DNA of 64,000 nt from NCBI RefSeq assembly GCF_002252665.1, contig NZ_NQKZ01000002.1, positions 178,568-242,567 on the forward strand, read 5' to 3'. This DNA comes from Synechococcus sp. 8F6. GTDB taxonomy: Bacteria > Cyanobacteriota > Cyanobacteriia > PCC-6307 > Cyanobiaceae. Position 1 is the first letter of the stretch, and each line of letters opens with the position of its first letter. The position numbers and the translations under genes are program-made. The notes beneath the pieces are model-generated. The model did no database searches. It saw only the letters and a program-made list of their open reading frames with translations, and was not told the DNA's origin. Of this stretch, positions 1 through 9,186 are shown piece by piece.

Positions 1-69
1 CGCCTGACGGGCAGGCCTGCCACAATTCAAACCACTTGGAGCGGAACGCTGAGCGGCTTCACGCGCCCG

Positions 70-648
70 TTGGCCCGGCTGATCGACCAATTCGAGCGGC
101 TGCCCGGCATCGGTCCCCGCACAGCCCAGCGACTGGCCCTGCACCTGCTGCGCCAGCCCGAAGAACAGATCCGCAGCTTCGCCGACGCCCTGCTGGACGC
201 CCGCAGCCAGGTGGGCCAGTGTCTGCGCTGCTTCCATCTATCAGCGGAGCCCGTCTGCGAGATCTGCCGCAACAGCGAGCGCGGCAACGGCCAGCTGTGC
301 GTGGTGGCCGATTCCCGCGACCTGCTCGCCATGGAGCGCACCCGGGAGTTCAAAGGGCACTACCACGTGCTTGGCGGCCTGATCTCGCCGATGGATGGCA
401 TCGGGCCGGAGCTGCTCCAGATCCAACCGCTGGTGCACCGCGTGGATGCGGAGGGCATCAGCGAAGTGATCCTTGCCCTCACCCCGAGCGTCGAGGGCGA
501 CACCACCAGCCTCTACCTGGCCCGCCTGCTCAAGCCCTTCACTGCAGTGAGCCGGATCGCCTACGGCCTGCCCGTGGGCAGCGAGCTCGAATACGCCGAC
601 GAAGTCACCCTGGCCCGGGCCTTCGAGGGACGGCGCCGGGTCGAGTAG
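70..648 (+). CDS. recR: Recombination protein RecR
   Basis: RecR works with RecF/RecO to load RecA on gapped DNA. The helix-hairpin-helix motif [13 protein letters not shown] lies at residues 11-23, a four-cysteine zinc finger at C51, C54, C63 and C66, and a Toprim domain follows at about 75-170, which is complete family architecture in 192 residues. The start is uncertain: TTG at 70 is the only usual start codon, but the frame is open to the window edge and the residues just before it (TRP) resemble, from memory, the N-termini of cyanobacterial homologues, so a rarer upstream start is possible. lipA follows after 5 bases, so the two are probably cotranscribed. Confidence 0.93.
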   Translation: MARLIDQFERLPGIGPRTAQRLALHLLRQPEEQIRSFADALLDARSQVGQCLRCFHLSAEPVCEICRNSERGNGQLCVVADSRDLLAMERTREFKGHYHVLGGLISPMDGIGPELLQIQPLVHRVDAEGISEVILALTPSVEGDTTSLYLARLLKPFTAVSRIAYGLPVGSELEYADEVTLARAFEGRRRVE

Positions 649-653
649 CTCCC

Positions 654-1553
654 ATGTCGCGCTACAGCGCCATCCCCCCTGCTGAACGGCTACCTGAGTG
701 GCTGCAGCGTCCCGTTGGCAACGCCTCCGCGTTGGAGACGGTGCAGGGGTTGGTGAAGCAGCAGCGGCTGCACACCATCTGCGAGGAGGGCCGCTGCCCC
801 AACCGGGCCGAGTGCTACGCCGCCGGCACCGCCACCTTCCTGCTGGGCGGCCCGATCTGCACCCGCAGCTGTGCCTTCTGCCAGGTGGAGAAGGGTCAGG
901 CTCCCCACCCCGTGGACGCCGGTGAAGCGGAACGGGTGGCCGAAGCGGTGGCCACCCTGGGGCTCTCCTATGTGGTGCTGACGGCCGTCGCCCGCGATGA
1001 CCGGGCCGACCACGGCACCAGCCTGTTCACCACCACCATGGCCGCCATCCGGCGCCGCACGCCCGGAATTGGCATCGAAGTGCTCACCCCCGACTTCTGG
1101 GGCGGCCATCGCAACGAACAGGAGGGGTTGGCCGCCCAACGCCAACGGCTCGCCGCGGTGCTCGCCGCCGAACCGGCCTGCTTCAACCACAACCTGGAAA
1201 CCGTGGAGCGCCTCCAGGGCGAGGTGCGCCGTGGCGCCACCTACACGCGCTCCCTGGGGCTACTGGCGGCCGCCCGCGAGCTGGCCCCCCAGACCCCCAC
1301 CAAGAGCGGCCTGATGCTGGGGCTGGGTGAAACCCACGCGGAGGTGGTGCAAACGCTGCGCGACCTCCGCAGCGTTGATTGCCAGCGGCTCACCCTGGGG
1401 CAATACTTGCGCCCATCGCTCGCGCACATCCCGGTTGCCCGCTACTGGAGTCCGGCGGAATTCGAGCAGCTGGGGGCTATCGCTCGTGAACTGGGATTCA
1501 GCCGGGTGCGCAGCGGGCCGCTGGTGCGCAGCAGCTATCACGCCGCCTCTTAG
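654..1553 (+). CDS. lipA: Lipoyl synthase
   Basis: Radical-SAM enzyme that inserts two sulfurs into protein-bound octanoyl groups to make lipoyl cofactors. Both iron-sulfur cluster motifs are visible: C43, C48 and C54 (in [12 protein letters not shown]) bind the auxiliary cluster, and C69, C73 and C76 (CTRSCAFC) bind the SAM cluster. The C-terminal RSSYHA motif with the conserved serine is present near the end. The length of 299 aa is normal. ATG at 654 starts 5 bases after the recR stop; the same frame is open upstream through recR, but that extension is a shadow of recR and not part of this protein. Confidence 0.96.
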   Translation: MSRYSAIPPAERLPEWLQRPVGNASALETVQGLVKQQRLHTICEEGRCPNRAECYAAGTATFLLGGPICTRSCAFCQVEKGQAPHPVDAGEAERVAEAVATLGLSYVVLTAVARDDRADHGTSLFTTTMAAIRRRTPGIGIEVLTPDFWGGHRNEQEGLAAQRQRLAAVLAAEPACFNHNLETVERLQGEVRRGATYTRSLGLLAAARELAPQTPTKSGLMLGLGETHAEVVQTLRDLRSVDCQRLTLGQYLRPSLAHIPVARYWSPAEFEQLGAIARELGFSRVRSGPLVRSSYHAAS

Positions 1554-1605
1554 ATCTTTCAGCCCCACTGCATGCGCCGTGATCAGTTCCAAACCTTGGC
1601 CGTGA

Positions 1606-1658
1606 TGACGAACCAAGGGTTTCGCTTGGTTCGTCACATTGTTATTGCAATGCAATAA
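1606..1658. terminator. Two inverted repeats between convergent lipA and marC
   Basis: A perfect 12-bp inverted repeat (TGACGAACCAAG, 7-base loop) occupies 1606-1636, followed at 1642-1658 by a second palindrome (TTATTGCA-A-TGCAATAA). Both sit in the 181-base gap between the 3' ends of lipA and the convergent MarC gene. No long T tract follows on either strand, so this is a possible bidirectional terminator by position and structure only. Confidence 0.5.
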
Positions 1659-1734
1659 AAGAGCGCTCAGCACAATGTAAGAACTGCAAGGTATGAAGAC
1701 CCGAGGGGAATCCATTACCACAAGGAAACAGGGC

Positions 1735-2400
1735 TCACCGAATCGCTGGCGCAAGTTGGGTGATGAAGATCTGGCTCACGCCGGTGACCATGAACTGAAC
1801 TCCCATCGCGGCCACCATCAAACCCATCACCCGCATCAAGATGATGAGCCCGATCGGACCCACAACGGCCTTCAGCCAACGGCCAGCAAGAAAAATTGCC
1901 AACACAACAACAGAGAGCAGGAACGTACCCAGCACCAGCGCAGCACCATCTTGATCAGCACGATCTTTAGCGGCATACAAGATCACGTTGGCGATCACAC
2001 CAGGGCCCACCAGCAAGGGCATCGCCAAGGGAATCACAATCTTCTGAAACACCGTTTCCGCCTCTTTCAGCTCGCCCACTTCAGCGCCAGCCCCTGACGC
2101 CTGAATATCCGAATCGCCTCCATCCCCGGACACAATTTTCAATCCCATCAGCAACAGGAGAATTCCCCCAGCGATGCGAAAGGCATCCATCGAGACGCCG
2201 AGGAACTGGAGGATGCTCTCGCCAACAAACAGAAAGACCAGCAGCAGGGCCAGCACCGTGAGAGAGACAAACAGAGCCACGAGGCGCTGAACCCCCCGGT
2301 TCTCCCGTGCTGTGAGGCCAATGAAAATCGGCAGCACACCGAGCGGGTTAAGCAACGCAAAGGTGGTGACCATGAAATTGATCAATTCTGATCCGTTCAT
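1735..2400 (-). CDS. MarC family (UPF0056) integral membrane protein
   Basis: A 221-aa protein with about six hydrophobic segments and the family's N-terminal signature around NPLGVLPIFIGLT (residues 18-30). A loop rich in D/E/G at about 91-110 separates two three-helix halves, as in the family. MarC proteins are inner-membrane proteins of undefined substrate; the old link of E. coli marC with multidrug resistance has been questioned. The gene stands alone, convergent with lipA and divergent from the porin gene across a long, AT-richer spacer. Confidence 0.85.
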   Translation of the reverse strand: MNGSELINFMVTTFALLNPLGVLPIFIGLTARENRGVQRLVALFVSLTVLALLLVFLFVGESILQFLGVSMDAFRIAGGILLLLMGLKIVSGDGGDSDIQASGAGAEVGELKEAETVFQKIVIPLAMPLLVGPGVIANVILYAAKDRADQDGAALVLGTFLLSVVVLAIFLAGRWLKAVVGPIGLIILMRVMGLMVAAMGVQFMVTGVSQIFITQLAPAIR

Positions 2401-2795
2401 TGAGGCTCAGGCAATTGGCGCAAATTAAGACAACCCTGCGTCAACCGCAAGGCCTAGCAAGATTAAGTGATAAAATGAGCACCAACACGCGCAACCATAT
2501 GCTTATCGCGTGTCTCGACACCAAGCGATTTCTATCTCGCCATGGCGTACGGGTGATCTTCAATTAACATGGTGCACGCGAAGCGTTGGCCTGCCTTGAT
2601 GGCCTGCCTTCCGATAGCGGAATCAGCGAAACCGCCAAAGCGCTAGAGACACAAAATACTATCAACTGATTGATTGTTTTTAATCACAAACAATTCAACT
2701 GGACTGAAGGCAACCGATCATGCCAAACCCTGATTGCCAAAACCACAATATTCAGCAATAATCGGGACCTCTGGTCGTCCTATGCCAGCTGGTCA
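2401..2795. other. AT-richer spacer between marC and the porin gene
   Basis: No convincing gene is seen. The stretch is visibly less GC-rich than its surroundings and must hold the divergent promoters of marC and the porin gene. It contains an imperfect tandem duplication of GGCCTGCCTT at 2588-2613. A 30-codon open frame from ATG at 2475 has no recognisable features. The porin frame is open back to a TTG at 2670, but that part does not look like coding sequence for a secreted protein. Confidence 0.5.
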
Positions 2796-4115
2796 ATGGC
2801 ACACGGCAAGAATGTCCAATGGCCTCATTGGAATCTGAGGAAGCAGTTCGCTGTTTGTTTTTTCGTTTTATGCCAACTGCCAGGGTTTTGTCAGTCCAGT
2901 GATGAGACCACGGCGCCCAAGCCTCAGCCAGAGGAGCCAGCACAACGCATTCAAACCAATGGTTCTTCCCTAAACGGATGGATCAAGCCACCTGAATGGC
3001 TTGATCTGCAACTGCAACTGCAAGCCCAGCCCCTGGGCAACCCCAGCGGCGGCACCCAGCAGAGCGCCAGCTGGATGCAGCAGTTGACTCTGGATGTCGT
3101 GGTGGGCTCAGGCCACACCAAACCAGTGAAGCTGCGGCAAGAAGCGGATCACTGGCGTGGCCACGTGCAGCTGATGCTGTTCAGCGGCGATCCCAACTAC
3201 AGCCAGAGCATCGGCGCCGCCTTCCCTCTCCAGAACAGCAGCGACCCCACAGGGCTGTGGCTCACGGAAGCAAGTGTGGAGCGGCAGATGGGTAGCGGCC
3301 CTCTGGCCTTCAAGGCCGGAGTGTTGTCGATCGATCCGGGGTTTGTGAGTGCACCGGTGCTGGATGCCTATGTGCACTCCGCACTCAACAACACCCTCAA
3401 CCTGTATGTGAGCGGTCTGCCGATCAACCCCTACATCGCACCGGGATTGAAGCTGCGTTGGCGACCAGAGTCCTCGGGCCGCTGGGGGGAATGGCACTAC
3501 GGCGCCTTCTGGCTGGATCCGGAATTCAATTTGGCGAGTCTGTTTGGTGTGAAGCCCAACCAGCCAGCGCTGAACGGCCATAGCCAGTTGCTGCAGTGGA
3601 GCTACGACGCGCTGCCAGGCGCCCAAGCCTTGCGGCGGCCGATTGCCCATGGTCAGGAGCTGATCCAGCGGCAGCTGCCGCCGCCCCTGCTCCAAATCGG
3701 AGGGGGCTATGTGGACAACCGCAGCAACGACACGCTCAACAGCTTCATCACCGCCACCCTCACCCTGGTATCTCCTCTGTCAGTTGGTCTCGACACCCGC
3801 CTCTGGCTCGGGGCGAATGCCGGCTTTGAGTGGGACACCAATCCCGTACCCCTGTTTCTGAGTGGCGGCTGGCTGACGCAGGGGGTGGTACCAGGCCGCC
3901 CACTGGATGTGCTGGCCCTCGGCGTTGGCAGCAGCCGCTTCAGCCCCACCCTCTCGCCCGGCCAGGGCAGCGAAACCGTGCTGGAGCTCAACTACAGCTG
4001 GCTGGTGAACAGCAACCTCAGCCTCCAGCCGGTGCTGCAGCTGATCCTCAATCCCAGCGGCAGCAACGCCGAGCCGATCCTGGCCGCCGGCCTGCAACTG
4101 CAGCTGCAGTTCTGA
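2796..4115 (+). CDS. OprB-like outer-membrane porin (putative)
   Basis: A 439-aa protein from ATG 2796, chosen because it is followed by a basic stretch and a hydrophobic signal segment (FAVCFFVLCQLPGFC) ending near residue 33. The frame is open upstream to TTG 2670. The mature part alternates short polar and aromatic beta-strand-like segments and ends with phenylalanine (LQLQLQF), typical of outer-membrane beta-barrels. The pattern resembles carbohydrate-selective OprB-type barrels, but the S-layer-homology domain common in large cyanobacterial porins is not seen. The substrate cannot be inferred. It ends 1 base before the convergent J-domain gene. Confidence 0.6.
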   Translation: MAHGKNVQWPHWNLRKQFAVCFFVLCQLPGFCQSSDETTAPKPQPEEPAQRIQTNGSSLNGWIKPPEWLDLQLQLQAQPLGNPSGGTQQSASWMQQLTLDVVVGSGHTKPVKLRQEADHWRGHVQLMLFSGDPNYSQSIGAAFPLQNSSDPTGLWLTEASVERQMGSGPLAFKAGVLSIDPGFVSAPVLDAYVHSALNNTLNLYVSGLPINPYIAPGLKLRWRPESSGRWGEWHYGAFWLDPEFNLASLFGVKPNQPALNGHSQLLQWSYDALPGAQALRRPIAHGQELIQRQLPPPLLQIGGGYVDNRSNDTLNSFITATLTLVSPLSVGLDTRLWLGANAGFEWDTNPVPLFLSGGWLTQGVVPGRPLDVLALGVGSSRFSPTLSPGQGSETVLELNYSWLVNSNLSLQPVLQLILNPSGSNAEPILAAGLQLQLQF

Positions 4116-4116
4116 C

Positions 4117-4890
4117 TCAGCCCATCAGCAGCCGGTAGGCCGCCTCCAGCTGGTGAAACGCCTTGGCGTCACCGCCCAGATCGGGGTGGTGGGCCTTGGC
4201 CAGGCGGCGATAGGCGCGCTTGATCATCAGCTGACTGGCACCGGGGTCCAATCCCAGCAGCCGCAGGGAGTCAGCGCGGGGATCCGCAGACGCCGCCTCG
4301 CGTTTGGCGTGGGATTGATGGTTGGTGTGGGAGTGGTTCTCGGTGCGGGTGCCACGGCTGCGCTGGCCGAGGCGCTCCTCGCGGCGCAGGAGCTCCTCCA
4401 CCACCTGCAAGGGCGCCTCGCTCAACCACTCCGGCGCCCGTTGGCCATAGAGGGCAAAGGCCGCCCGCACAGCCCAACGGGCCCGACTGTGGGGCCCCCG
4501 AAGCGCCTCAGCCAGCTCAGTGCCCAGGCCGGGGGAGCGGCGATCGAGCTCCTGCTCCAGGCTGAGCTCCGGATTCCACCAGCGACAGCGCAGCTCCTCG
4601 ATCACGCCGCGCAAGCCGGCCGGTGGTCCGATCCGCAGAGCCTGCCAGCGGGGATGGCGGGCCATGGCCTGGCTCCAGCGCTCCACCAGATCGGGACTCA
4701 GGCCGAAGGCAACCCGCGTGTCCTCCTCCTTGGGGTGTTGCCGTTGCTCCAGCTGCAGTTGCTCCAGTCGGCGCCTCAGCGCCCGTACCTCCCGACGCAG
4801 GGCATCGTTCTCAGCCAGGAGGGCGTCCACGTTGCTGGTGACGGCAGGGCTGCCGGGAGCTGGACGCCAGCGACGGGGATCAAAGCCCAT
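4117..4890 (-). CDS. J-domain (DnaJ-like) protein
   Basis: A 257-aa protein with a coiled-coil-like charged stretch near the N-terminus (ALRREVRALRRRLEQLQLEQ) and a C-terminal J domain in which the HPD tripeptide is at about residues 235-237 (AHHPDLGG). J domains stimulate Hsp70 ATPase activity, so this is probably a specialised co-chaperone; no zinc finger or substrate-binding C-domain is present. ATG 4890 was preferred to ATG 4920 because it reduces overlap with the upstream gene to 11 bases. The middle region is unassigned. Confidence 0.75.
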   Translation of the reverse strand: MGFDPRRWRPAPGSPAVTSNVDALLAENDALRREVRALRRRLEQLQLEQRQHPKEEDTRVAFGLSPDLVERWSQAMARHPRWQALRIGPPAGLRGVIEELRCRWWNPELSLEQELDRRSPGLGTELAEALRGPHSRARWAVRAAFALYGQRAPEWLSEAPLQVVEELLRREERLGQRSRGTRTENHSHTNHQSHAKREAASADPRADSLRLLGLDPGASQLMIKRAYRRLAKAHHPDLGGDAKAFHQLEAAYRLLMG

Positions 4891-5425
4891 CCAGCCCCCC
4901 GAGGCCCAACCGCCGCGCACTGCGCCTCAGAACTTCGCTGGCATCGGCCCGCATCAGCAGGCCGGCGCCGCCCCAGAGCAGCCGCGGGGCCAGATCGGCC
5001 GGGCCGGCACCGAGCTCGCGCAGGGGCGTGAAGCCCAGCTGGCGGAAGTAGCGCACCAAGCGGCGATGTTGCTTCTCACTGTCTCGGATCGCCAGGATCG
5101 TGGCGCGGCGGCAGGGGGTGGCCTCCAAGGCCCAGGCGAAGGTGGCAGCGCAGATCAACGGAGCCACCGCAGCGGTCTGCTCACCCTGCACCCGCATGGT
5201 GTCGAGCCGCAGGCCATCGGCCGTGGCCAAGGCCCAGCCCTTGAGCTCGCCGAGCAACAGCAGCCCGCCGCAAACCTCCTCCGGCTGCGGGCGTCGCGCC
5301 ACCCCCACCCGCAGGGTCCAGGCCACCCCAGCCGGCCGGCGCACCTGCAGGCGCAGCAGCAGGCCCTGACGGCTGGCCTCGGCCTCCAGATCGGCGAGGG
5401 TCGGCACTGGCGCTGCGTTGGTCAT
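4880..5425 (-). CDS. Conserved hypothetical protein, possibly GNAT-fold
   Basis: A 181-aa protein with no firm family assignment. The segment ILAIRDSEKQHRRLVRYFRQ followed by LGFTPLRELG resembles the C-terminal part of GNAT acetyltransferases, where a helix precedes a beta-strand with 'GF'. A classical acetyl-CoA loop (Q/RxxGxG/A) is not evident. The start at 5425 gives an ATGA overlap with the stop of the upstream GST-like gene, indicating translational coupling in the minus-strand run. Confidence 0.6.
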   Translation of the reverse strand: MTNAAPVPTLADLEAEASRQGLLLRLQVRRPAGVAWTLRVGVARRPQPEEVCGGLLLLGELKGWALATADGLRLDTMRVQGEQTAAVAPLICAATFAWALEATPCRRATILAIRDSEKQHRRLVRYFRQLGFTPLRELGAGPADLAPRLLWGGAGLLMRADASEVLRRSARRLGLGGLDGL

Positions 5426-6462
5426 GGCCGCCAAGGCTCCGCCAGGCGCACCGCCTCCAGGGGCAGGGGGCCATACAGGTGCGGGAACAACTCCGCGCCA
5501 GGGGTGCCGCCAGGGGAACCATCAGGAGGCGCCGCCGGTTCGTGGCGCACGGCCAGGCCTGCGGACGCCAGGTGCTGGGGATCGATGCTGAGCAGCAGCA
5601 CCTCACCGGCAGGCAAATCGCCATAGAAATGGGCGGCGGTGGCTGGCACCTGATCGGCAGCGCTGAGGTGGATGAAACCCACCTCCTCGAGCGCCAGGCC
5701 GCGGCTGGAACGGCGGTAGATCCCCTCGGCCCGAGCCGCCTGCCACTCCTGCCGCAAGGCCAGGTGATACAGCCAGTGCGGAGACCGCCACGGCATCCGC
5801 GCCGCCCAGGGGGGTGCGAGCGCTGCCGCCAGCTCCGGGCCGCCGAGACATCGGCCCAGCCAGGTCTGGAGGGCCACCAGCTGCGGCGCCGCATCGAAGC
5901 CCGCCGGATCAGCCAGGCGGAACTGGCGCACGAAGGGCAGTAGAGCCCAGTCGGCCAGGGATGGCCGCTCGCCCAGCAGCCAGCCCCCCGCCTCCAGGCG
6001 GTCGTTCCAGCGGCGCAGAATCGCGAGCCCGGCGAGACGATGCACCTCCCACGGCTCGCTCAGATAGCGATCGGGATATTTGAAGCGGTCGAGGTGGTGC
6101 TTGAAGGGGCCGTCATTTTCGGTGATCAGACCCTCCATCTCCGCCACCTGCGCCCCACTCCAACCCGCCAGCCAGCCGTGGGGATCGCAGCGCGCCAGGG
6201 CCCAGCCCATGATCGCCAGGCTTTCCTCCAGCACCGGCTCCTCCTCGGGCCCAGCAGCCGCCCCCACCAGCACCGGCACCGTGCCCTTGGCCGAGGCCGC
6301 CAACAGCTCAGGCGGCTTGGCCTTGAGGCTCACCTCCCGCAGCTCCAACGTCTCCCCCGGCCGAAACCCCGCCGCCGCCAGGGCAAGCCGCGCCCGGATG
6401 GCATAGGGGCAGCGGCGGAAGCTGTAGAGAACCGGCCGCGCGTCAGCCACCGCTGCGCTCAC
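5422..6462 (-). CDS. Fusion: glutathione S-transferase-like protein + DUF952 domain
   Basis: A 346-aa protein. The first ~215 residues are a GST: thioredoxin-fold N-terminus (LYSFRRCPYAIRARLALAAAG), SLKAKPPELL and ESLAIMGWAL glutathione-site segments, then a helical C-domain containing PSLADWALLPFVRQF. From about residue 230 begins a second domain, WLYHLALRQEWQAARAEG ... GFIHLSAADQ ... HLYGPLPLEAV, typical of DUF952, a small family of unknown function with possible ADP-ribosyltransferase-like ancestry. GTG 6462 is chosen because longer starts overlap trhO heavily; the upstream codons lie in a 15-bp tandem repeat. GST activity is inferred only. Confidence 0.8.
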   Translation of the reverse strand: MSAAVADARPVLYSFRRCPYAIRARLALAAAGFRPGETLELREVSLKAKPPELLAASAKGTVPVLVGAAAGPEEEPVLEESLAIMGWALARCDPHGWLAGWSGAQVAEMEGLITENDGPFKHHLDRFKYPDRYLSEPWEVHRLAGLAILRRWNDRLEAGGWLLGERPSLADWALLPFVRQFRLADPAGFDAAPQLVALQTWLGRCLGGPELAAALAPPWAARMPWRSPHWLYHLALRQEWQAARAEGIYRRSSRGLALEEVGFIHLSAADQVPATAAHFYGDLPAGEVLLLSIDPQHLASAGLAVRHEPAAPPDGSPGGTPGAELFPHLYGPLPLEAVRLAEPWRP

Positions 6463-7408
6463 CGAGTTGGCCTTCACGGAGTTGGCGTTCACCGAGATGG
6501 CGCTCACCCCGCCCTCGGGCCCGCTCCATCTGGCGTTGGCGCTCCGCGAAGCGCGCCCGATCGGCATCGCTGAAGCGATCGCGGCAGTGGCGACAGCTCA
6601 CGCCTGCCACGTAGCTGGGGAGCTGGCGGTCGGCCGGTGAAAGCGGCAGACCGCAGGCGTGGCAGAGGCTGTGCTCGCCGGGCTCGAGCTGGTGGTTCAC
6701 CGCCACCCGCTGGTCAAACACGAAACACTCACCGCGCCAGCTGCTGCCCTGCTCGGGGATCTCCTCGAGGTAGCGCAGGATGCCGCCCTGCAGATGATGC
6801 ACCCCGGCAAAACCCTGCTGCTGCAGGTAGGCCGTGGCCTTCTCGCAGCGGATGCCGCCGGTGCAGAACATCGCGATCGCCTTGGGCTGGCGCTCCGCCA
6901 CCAGCGGCCTGAGCTCGCGCTCCACCCACTGGGGAAACTCGCGAAAGCTCTCGGTGCCCGGATCGATCGCCCCAGCAAAGGTGCCGATCGCCACCTCGTA
7001 GGCGTTGCGGGTGTCGATCACCAGGGTGTCGGGGTCGGCGATCAGGCCATCCCACTGCTCGGGCGGCACGTGGGTGCCCACCGCCGAGGCCAGATAGGGC
7101 TGCACCTCGGGCTGGCCAAGGGAAACGATCTCGCGTTTGAGCCGCACCTTGAGGCGGTGAAACGCCTGCTCCCCGGCCCGGCTGAACTTGGCCTGCAGCT
7201 GCTCCAGCCCCGCCACCTGCTGCAGCCGCTGCAGCACCGCCTGCACGCCGGCATCGGGGCCCGAGATGGTGCCGTTCACCCCCTCGCCAGCCAGCAGGAT
7301 CGTGCCGCGCACGCCAGCGGCGTCGCCCAGCTGCAGCAGCTCGCGGCGCAGGGCCGGCAACGCCTCCAGGGCAGCAAAGCGGTAAAACGCCGCCACCAGC
7401 ACGCTCAT
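6443..7408 (-). CDS. trhO: tRNA uridine(34) hydroxylase (rhodanese family)
   Basis: TrhO (formerly UPF0176, YceA) hydroxylates the wobble uridine of tRNAs to 5-hydroxyuridine. This 321-aa protein has the N-terminal acylphosphatase-like part with [16 protein letters not shown], a rhodanese domain with [11 protein letters not shown] (C182 and C188, the first being the active-site cysteine), and the C-terminal cysteine pairs CHACG and CRHC. ATG 7408 forms an ATGA overlap with the bioB stop. The C-terminal tail after about residue 295 is made of a 15-bp tandem repeat ([15 protein letters not shown]) and is probably dispensable. Confidence 0.9.
   Translation of the reverse strand: MSVLVAAFYRFAALEALPALRRELLQLGDAAGVRGTILLAGEGVNGTISGPDAGVQAVLQRLQQVAGLEQLQAKFSRAGEQAFHRLKVRLKREIVSLGQPEVQPYLASAVGTHVPPEQWDGLIADPDTLVIDTRNAYEVAIGTFAGAIDPGTESFREFPQWVERELRPLVAERQPKAIAMFCTGGIRCEKATAYLQQQGFAGVHHLQGGILRYLEEIPEQGSSWRGECFVFDQRVAVNHQLEPGEHSLCHACGLPLSPADRQLPSYVAGVSCRHCRDRFSDADRARFAERQRQMERARGRGERHLGERQLREGQLGERSGG
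6455..6508. repeat. 15-bp tandem repeat, ~3.6 copies, in the trhO/GST overlap
   Basis: Units GCGCTCACCGAGTTG (6455-6469), GCCTTCACGGAGTTG (6470-6484), GCGTTCACCGAGATG (6485-6499) and a partial fourth copy. The repeat encodes the C-terminal tail of TrhO and overlaps the start region of the GST-like gene. The period is a multiple of three, so both frames stay open. Confidence 0.95.
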
Positions 7409-8358
7409 CTCATCTGCACACCCGCAGCTGCCAGCAGCTCCCGGTCGGCCTCGACCGCCGGATTGCCCGTGGTGAGCAAGGTGTCGCCATAAAAGATCGA
7501 ATCGGCCCCGGCCAGCAGGCACAGGATCTGGGCCTCCCGGTTGAGCTGCTCGCGGCCAGCGCTGAGCCGCACCCGCGCGATGGGCATCAGGATGCGGGCG
7601 ACAGCCACCATCCGCACCAGCTCCAGCGGGTCCACCGGCGGCAGCGCTTCCAAGGGCGTGCCCTCCACCGCCACCAGGGCATTGATCGGGACGCTTTCAG
7701 GATGGGGATCGAGGTTGGCCAGCACCTCCAGCAGCCCGGCGCGATCGCTGGGGCTTTCGCCCATGCCGATGATGCCGCCGCAGCACATCGAAATCCCGGC
7801 GCTGCGCACCCGCTGCAGGGTTTCGAGCCGCTCCTGGTAGGTGCGGGTGGTGATGATCCGGTCGTAGTGCTCGGGGCTGGTGTCGAGGTTGTGGTTGTAG
7901 GCGGTGAGCCCCGCCTCGGCCAGGCGCTCGGCCTGGGCATCGCTGAGCATCCCCGCGGTCACGCAGGCCTCCAGCCCCAGCTCCCGCACACCCCGCACCA
8001 TCACCAGCATCGCCTCAAACGGCGCCCCGTCGCGGATCTCGCGCCAGGCCCAGCCCATGCAGAAGCGATGGGCCCCGGCCTGCTTGGCCGCCCGCGCCCG
8101 CGCCAGCACAGGTTCCACCTCGAGCTCCGGCCGGCCCGTCACGTCGCTGCTGTTGTGCAGCGACTGGGGGCAGTAGGCGCAGTCTTCTTCGCAGCCGCCG
8201 GTCTTGACGCTGAGCAGGGAGGCCAGTTGCACGTGGTAGCCGGGGTTGGCGGCACGGTGCACCTGCTGGGCCTGCCAGAGCAACTCCATCAGGGGCAGCT
8301 CCAGCAGCGCCTGGATTTCAGAACGGGACCAATCGTGACGCGTGATCACAGGCAGCAA
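7405..8358 (-). CDS. bioB: Biotin synthase
   Basis: Radical-SAM enzyme that inserts sulfur into dethiobiotin, the last step of biotin synthesis. The SAM-cluster motif CEEDCAYC places the ligands at C56, C60 and C63. The family's later conserved segments [18 protein letters not shown] and SAGRE are present. The length of 317 aa is normal. It follows uppS by about 51 bases and overlaps trhO by 4 bases. No other biotin genes are in the window. Confidence 0.96.
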   Translation of the reverse strand: MLPVITRHDWSRSEIQALLELPLMELLWQAQQVHRAANPGYHVQLASLLSVKTGGCEEDCAYCPQSLHNSSDVTGRPELEVEPVLARARAAKQAGAHRFCMGWAWREIRDGAPFEAMLVMVRGVRELGLEACVTAGMLSDAQAERLAEAGLTAYNHNLDTSPEHYDRIITTRTYQERLETLQRVRSAGISMCCGGIIGMGESPSDRAGLLEVLANLDPHPESVPINALVAVEGTPLEALPPVDPLELVRMVAVARILMPIARVRLSAGREQLNREAQILCLLAGADSIFYGDTLLTTGNPAVEADRELLAAAGVQMR

Positions 8359-8380
8359 CGGAGACAGGGTGGCAGGGAAG

Positions 8381-8404
8381 CGTGGAGACAGACGTGGAGC
8401 CAGA
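8381..8404. repeat. 12-bp tandem duplication between uppS and bioB
   Basis: CGTGGAGACAGA at 8381-8392 is followed directly by CGTGGAGCCAGA at 8393-8404 (11 of 12 identical), in the short spacer before the uppS stop codon. Confidence 0.85.
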
Positions 8405-8409
8405 ACCGG

Positions 8410-9186
8410 TCAGGCCAGGGGCTCGACCCCGCCGAAACGGCGCTGGCGGCCCTGGTAGTCGAGCAGGGCACCCCTCAGGGCCGCCTCATCGAAATCGGGC
8501 CAGAGCACATCGGTGATGTGGATTTCGGCGTAGGCCAGCTGCCAGAGCAGGAAGTTGCTGATGCGGTGCTCACCGCTGGTGCGGATCAGCAGGTCGGGAT
8601 CGGGCTCGCCGGCGGTGTGGAGCTCACTGGCAAAGCTTTGCTCATCAATGGCGCGGGGATCGAGCGCACCGGCCGCGCAGCGCTCGGCCAGCCGCTGGGC
8701 GGCCCGCACCAACTCGGCCCGGCCGCCGTAGTTGGTGCACACGTTGAAGTGGATGCCGGTGTTGGCCGCGGTGCGTTCGGTGGCATCGGCAATCAGCCGT
8801 TTCAGGCCCTCGGGCAGCGGCTCGAGATCCCCCAGAAAGCGGATCCGCACCTGCTCCTGCTCCAGGGCGTGCAGCTCGCGGGCCAGCACCCGCTCAAACA
8901 GGGTCATCAAGAAGCTGACCTCCTCGCCAGGACGGCTCCAGTTTTCAGTGGAGAAGGCGTAGGCGGTGAGGGCCCCGATGCCCCAGTCGCTGCATAGCCG
9001 CAGGGTGCGCTTGAGCGCCTCGACCCCCTCGCGATGGCCCATCACCCGCGGCAGGTTGCGCTGCTTGGCCCAGCGGCCATTGCCGTCCATGATCACGGCC
9101 ACATGGCCGGGCAGCCGCGCCGGATCGAGGCCGGGCGGCATGGCCTGGGGGGCAGTCGCAGTGGTGGTCGCCAGGGCGCGACTCAT
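8410..9186 (-). CDS. uppS: Isoprenyl (undecaprenyl) diphosphate synthase
   Basis: A cis-prenyltransferase that builds the C55 lipid carrier for peptidoglycan and polysaccharide synthesis. [11 protein letters not shown] carries the catalytic aspartate D34, and the C-terminal substrate motif [19 protein letters not shown] with the conserved RxSGexRxSNF is present. The 258 aa length is usual. The start overlaps the stop of cdaA by 4 bases, so the two are coupled; the lipid carrier and a cell-envelope-linked nucleotide are thus made from one transcript. Confidence 0.95.
   Translation of the reverse strand: MSRALATTTATAPQAMPPGLDPARLPGHVAVIMDGNGRWAKQRNLPRVMGHREGVEALKRTLRLCSDWGIGALTAYAFSTENWSRPGEEVSFLMTLFERVLARELHALEQEQVRIRFLGDLEPLPEGLKRLIADATERTAANTGIHFNVCTNYGGRAELVRAAQRLAERCAAGALDPRAIDEQSFASELHTAGEPDPDLLIRTSGEHRISNFLLWQLAYAEIHITDVLWPDFDEAALRGALLDYQGRQRRFGGVEPLA

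Noticed and set aside
36..653. Open frame upstream and in frame with lipA, joining to a 505-residue protein
   Set aside because: It is antiparallel in meaning to nothing, but lies fully over recR in another frame, is Pro/Arg/Ala-rich and has no domain; lipA starts cleanly at ATG 654.
2475..2567. 30-codon ORF in the marC-porin spacer
   Set aside because: Too short, no motif, and no sign of a ribosome site or conservation that I can judge.
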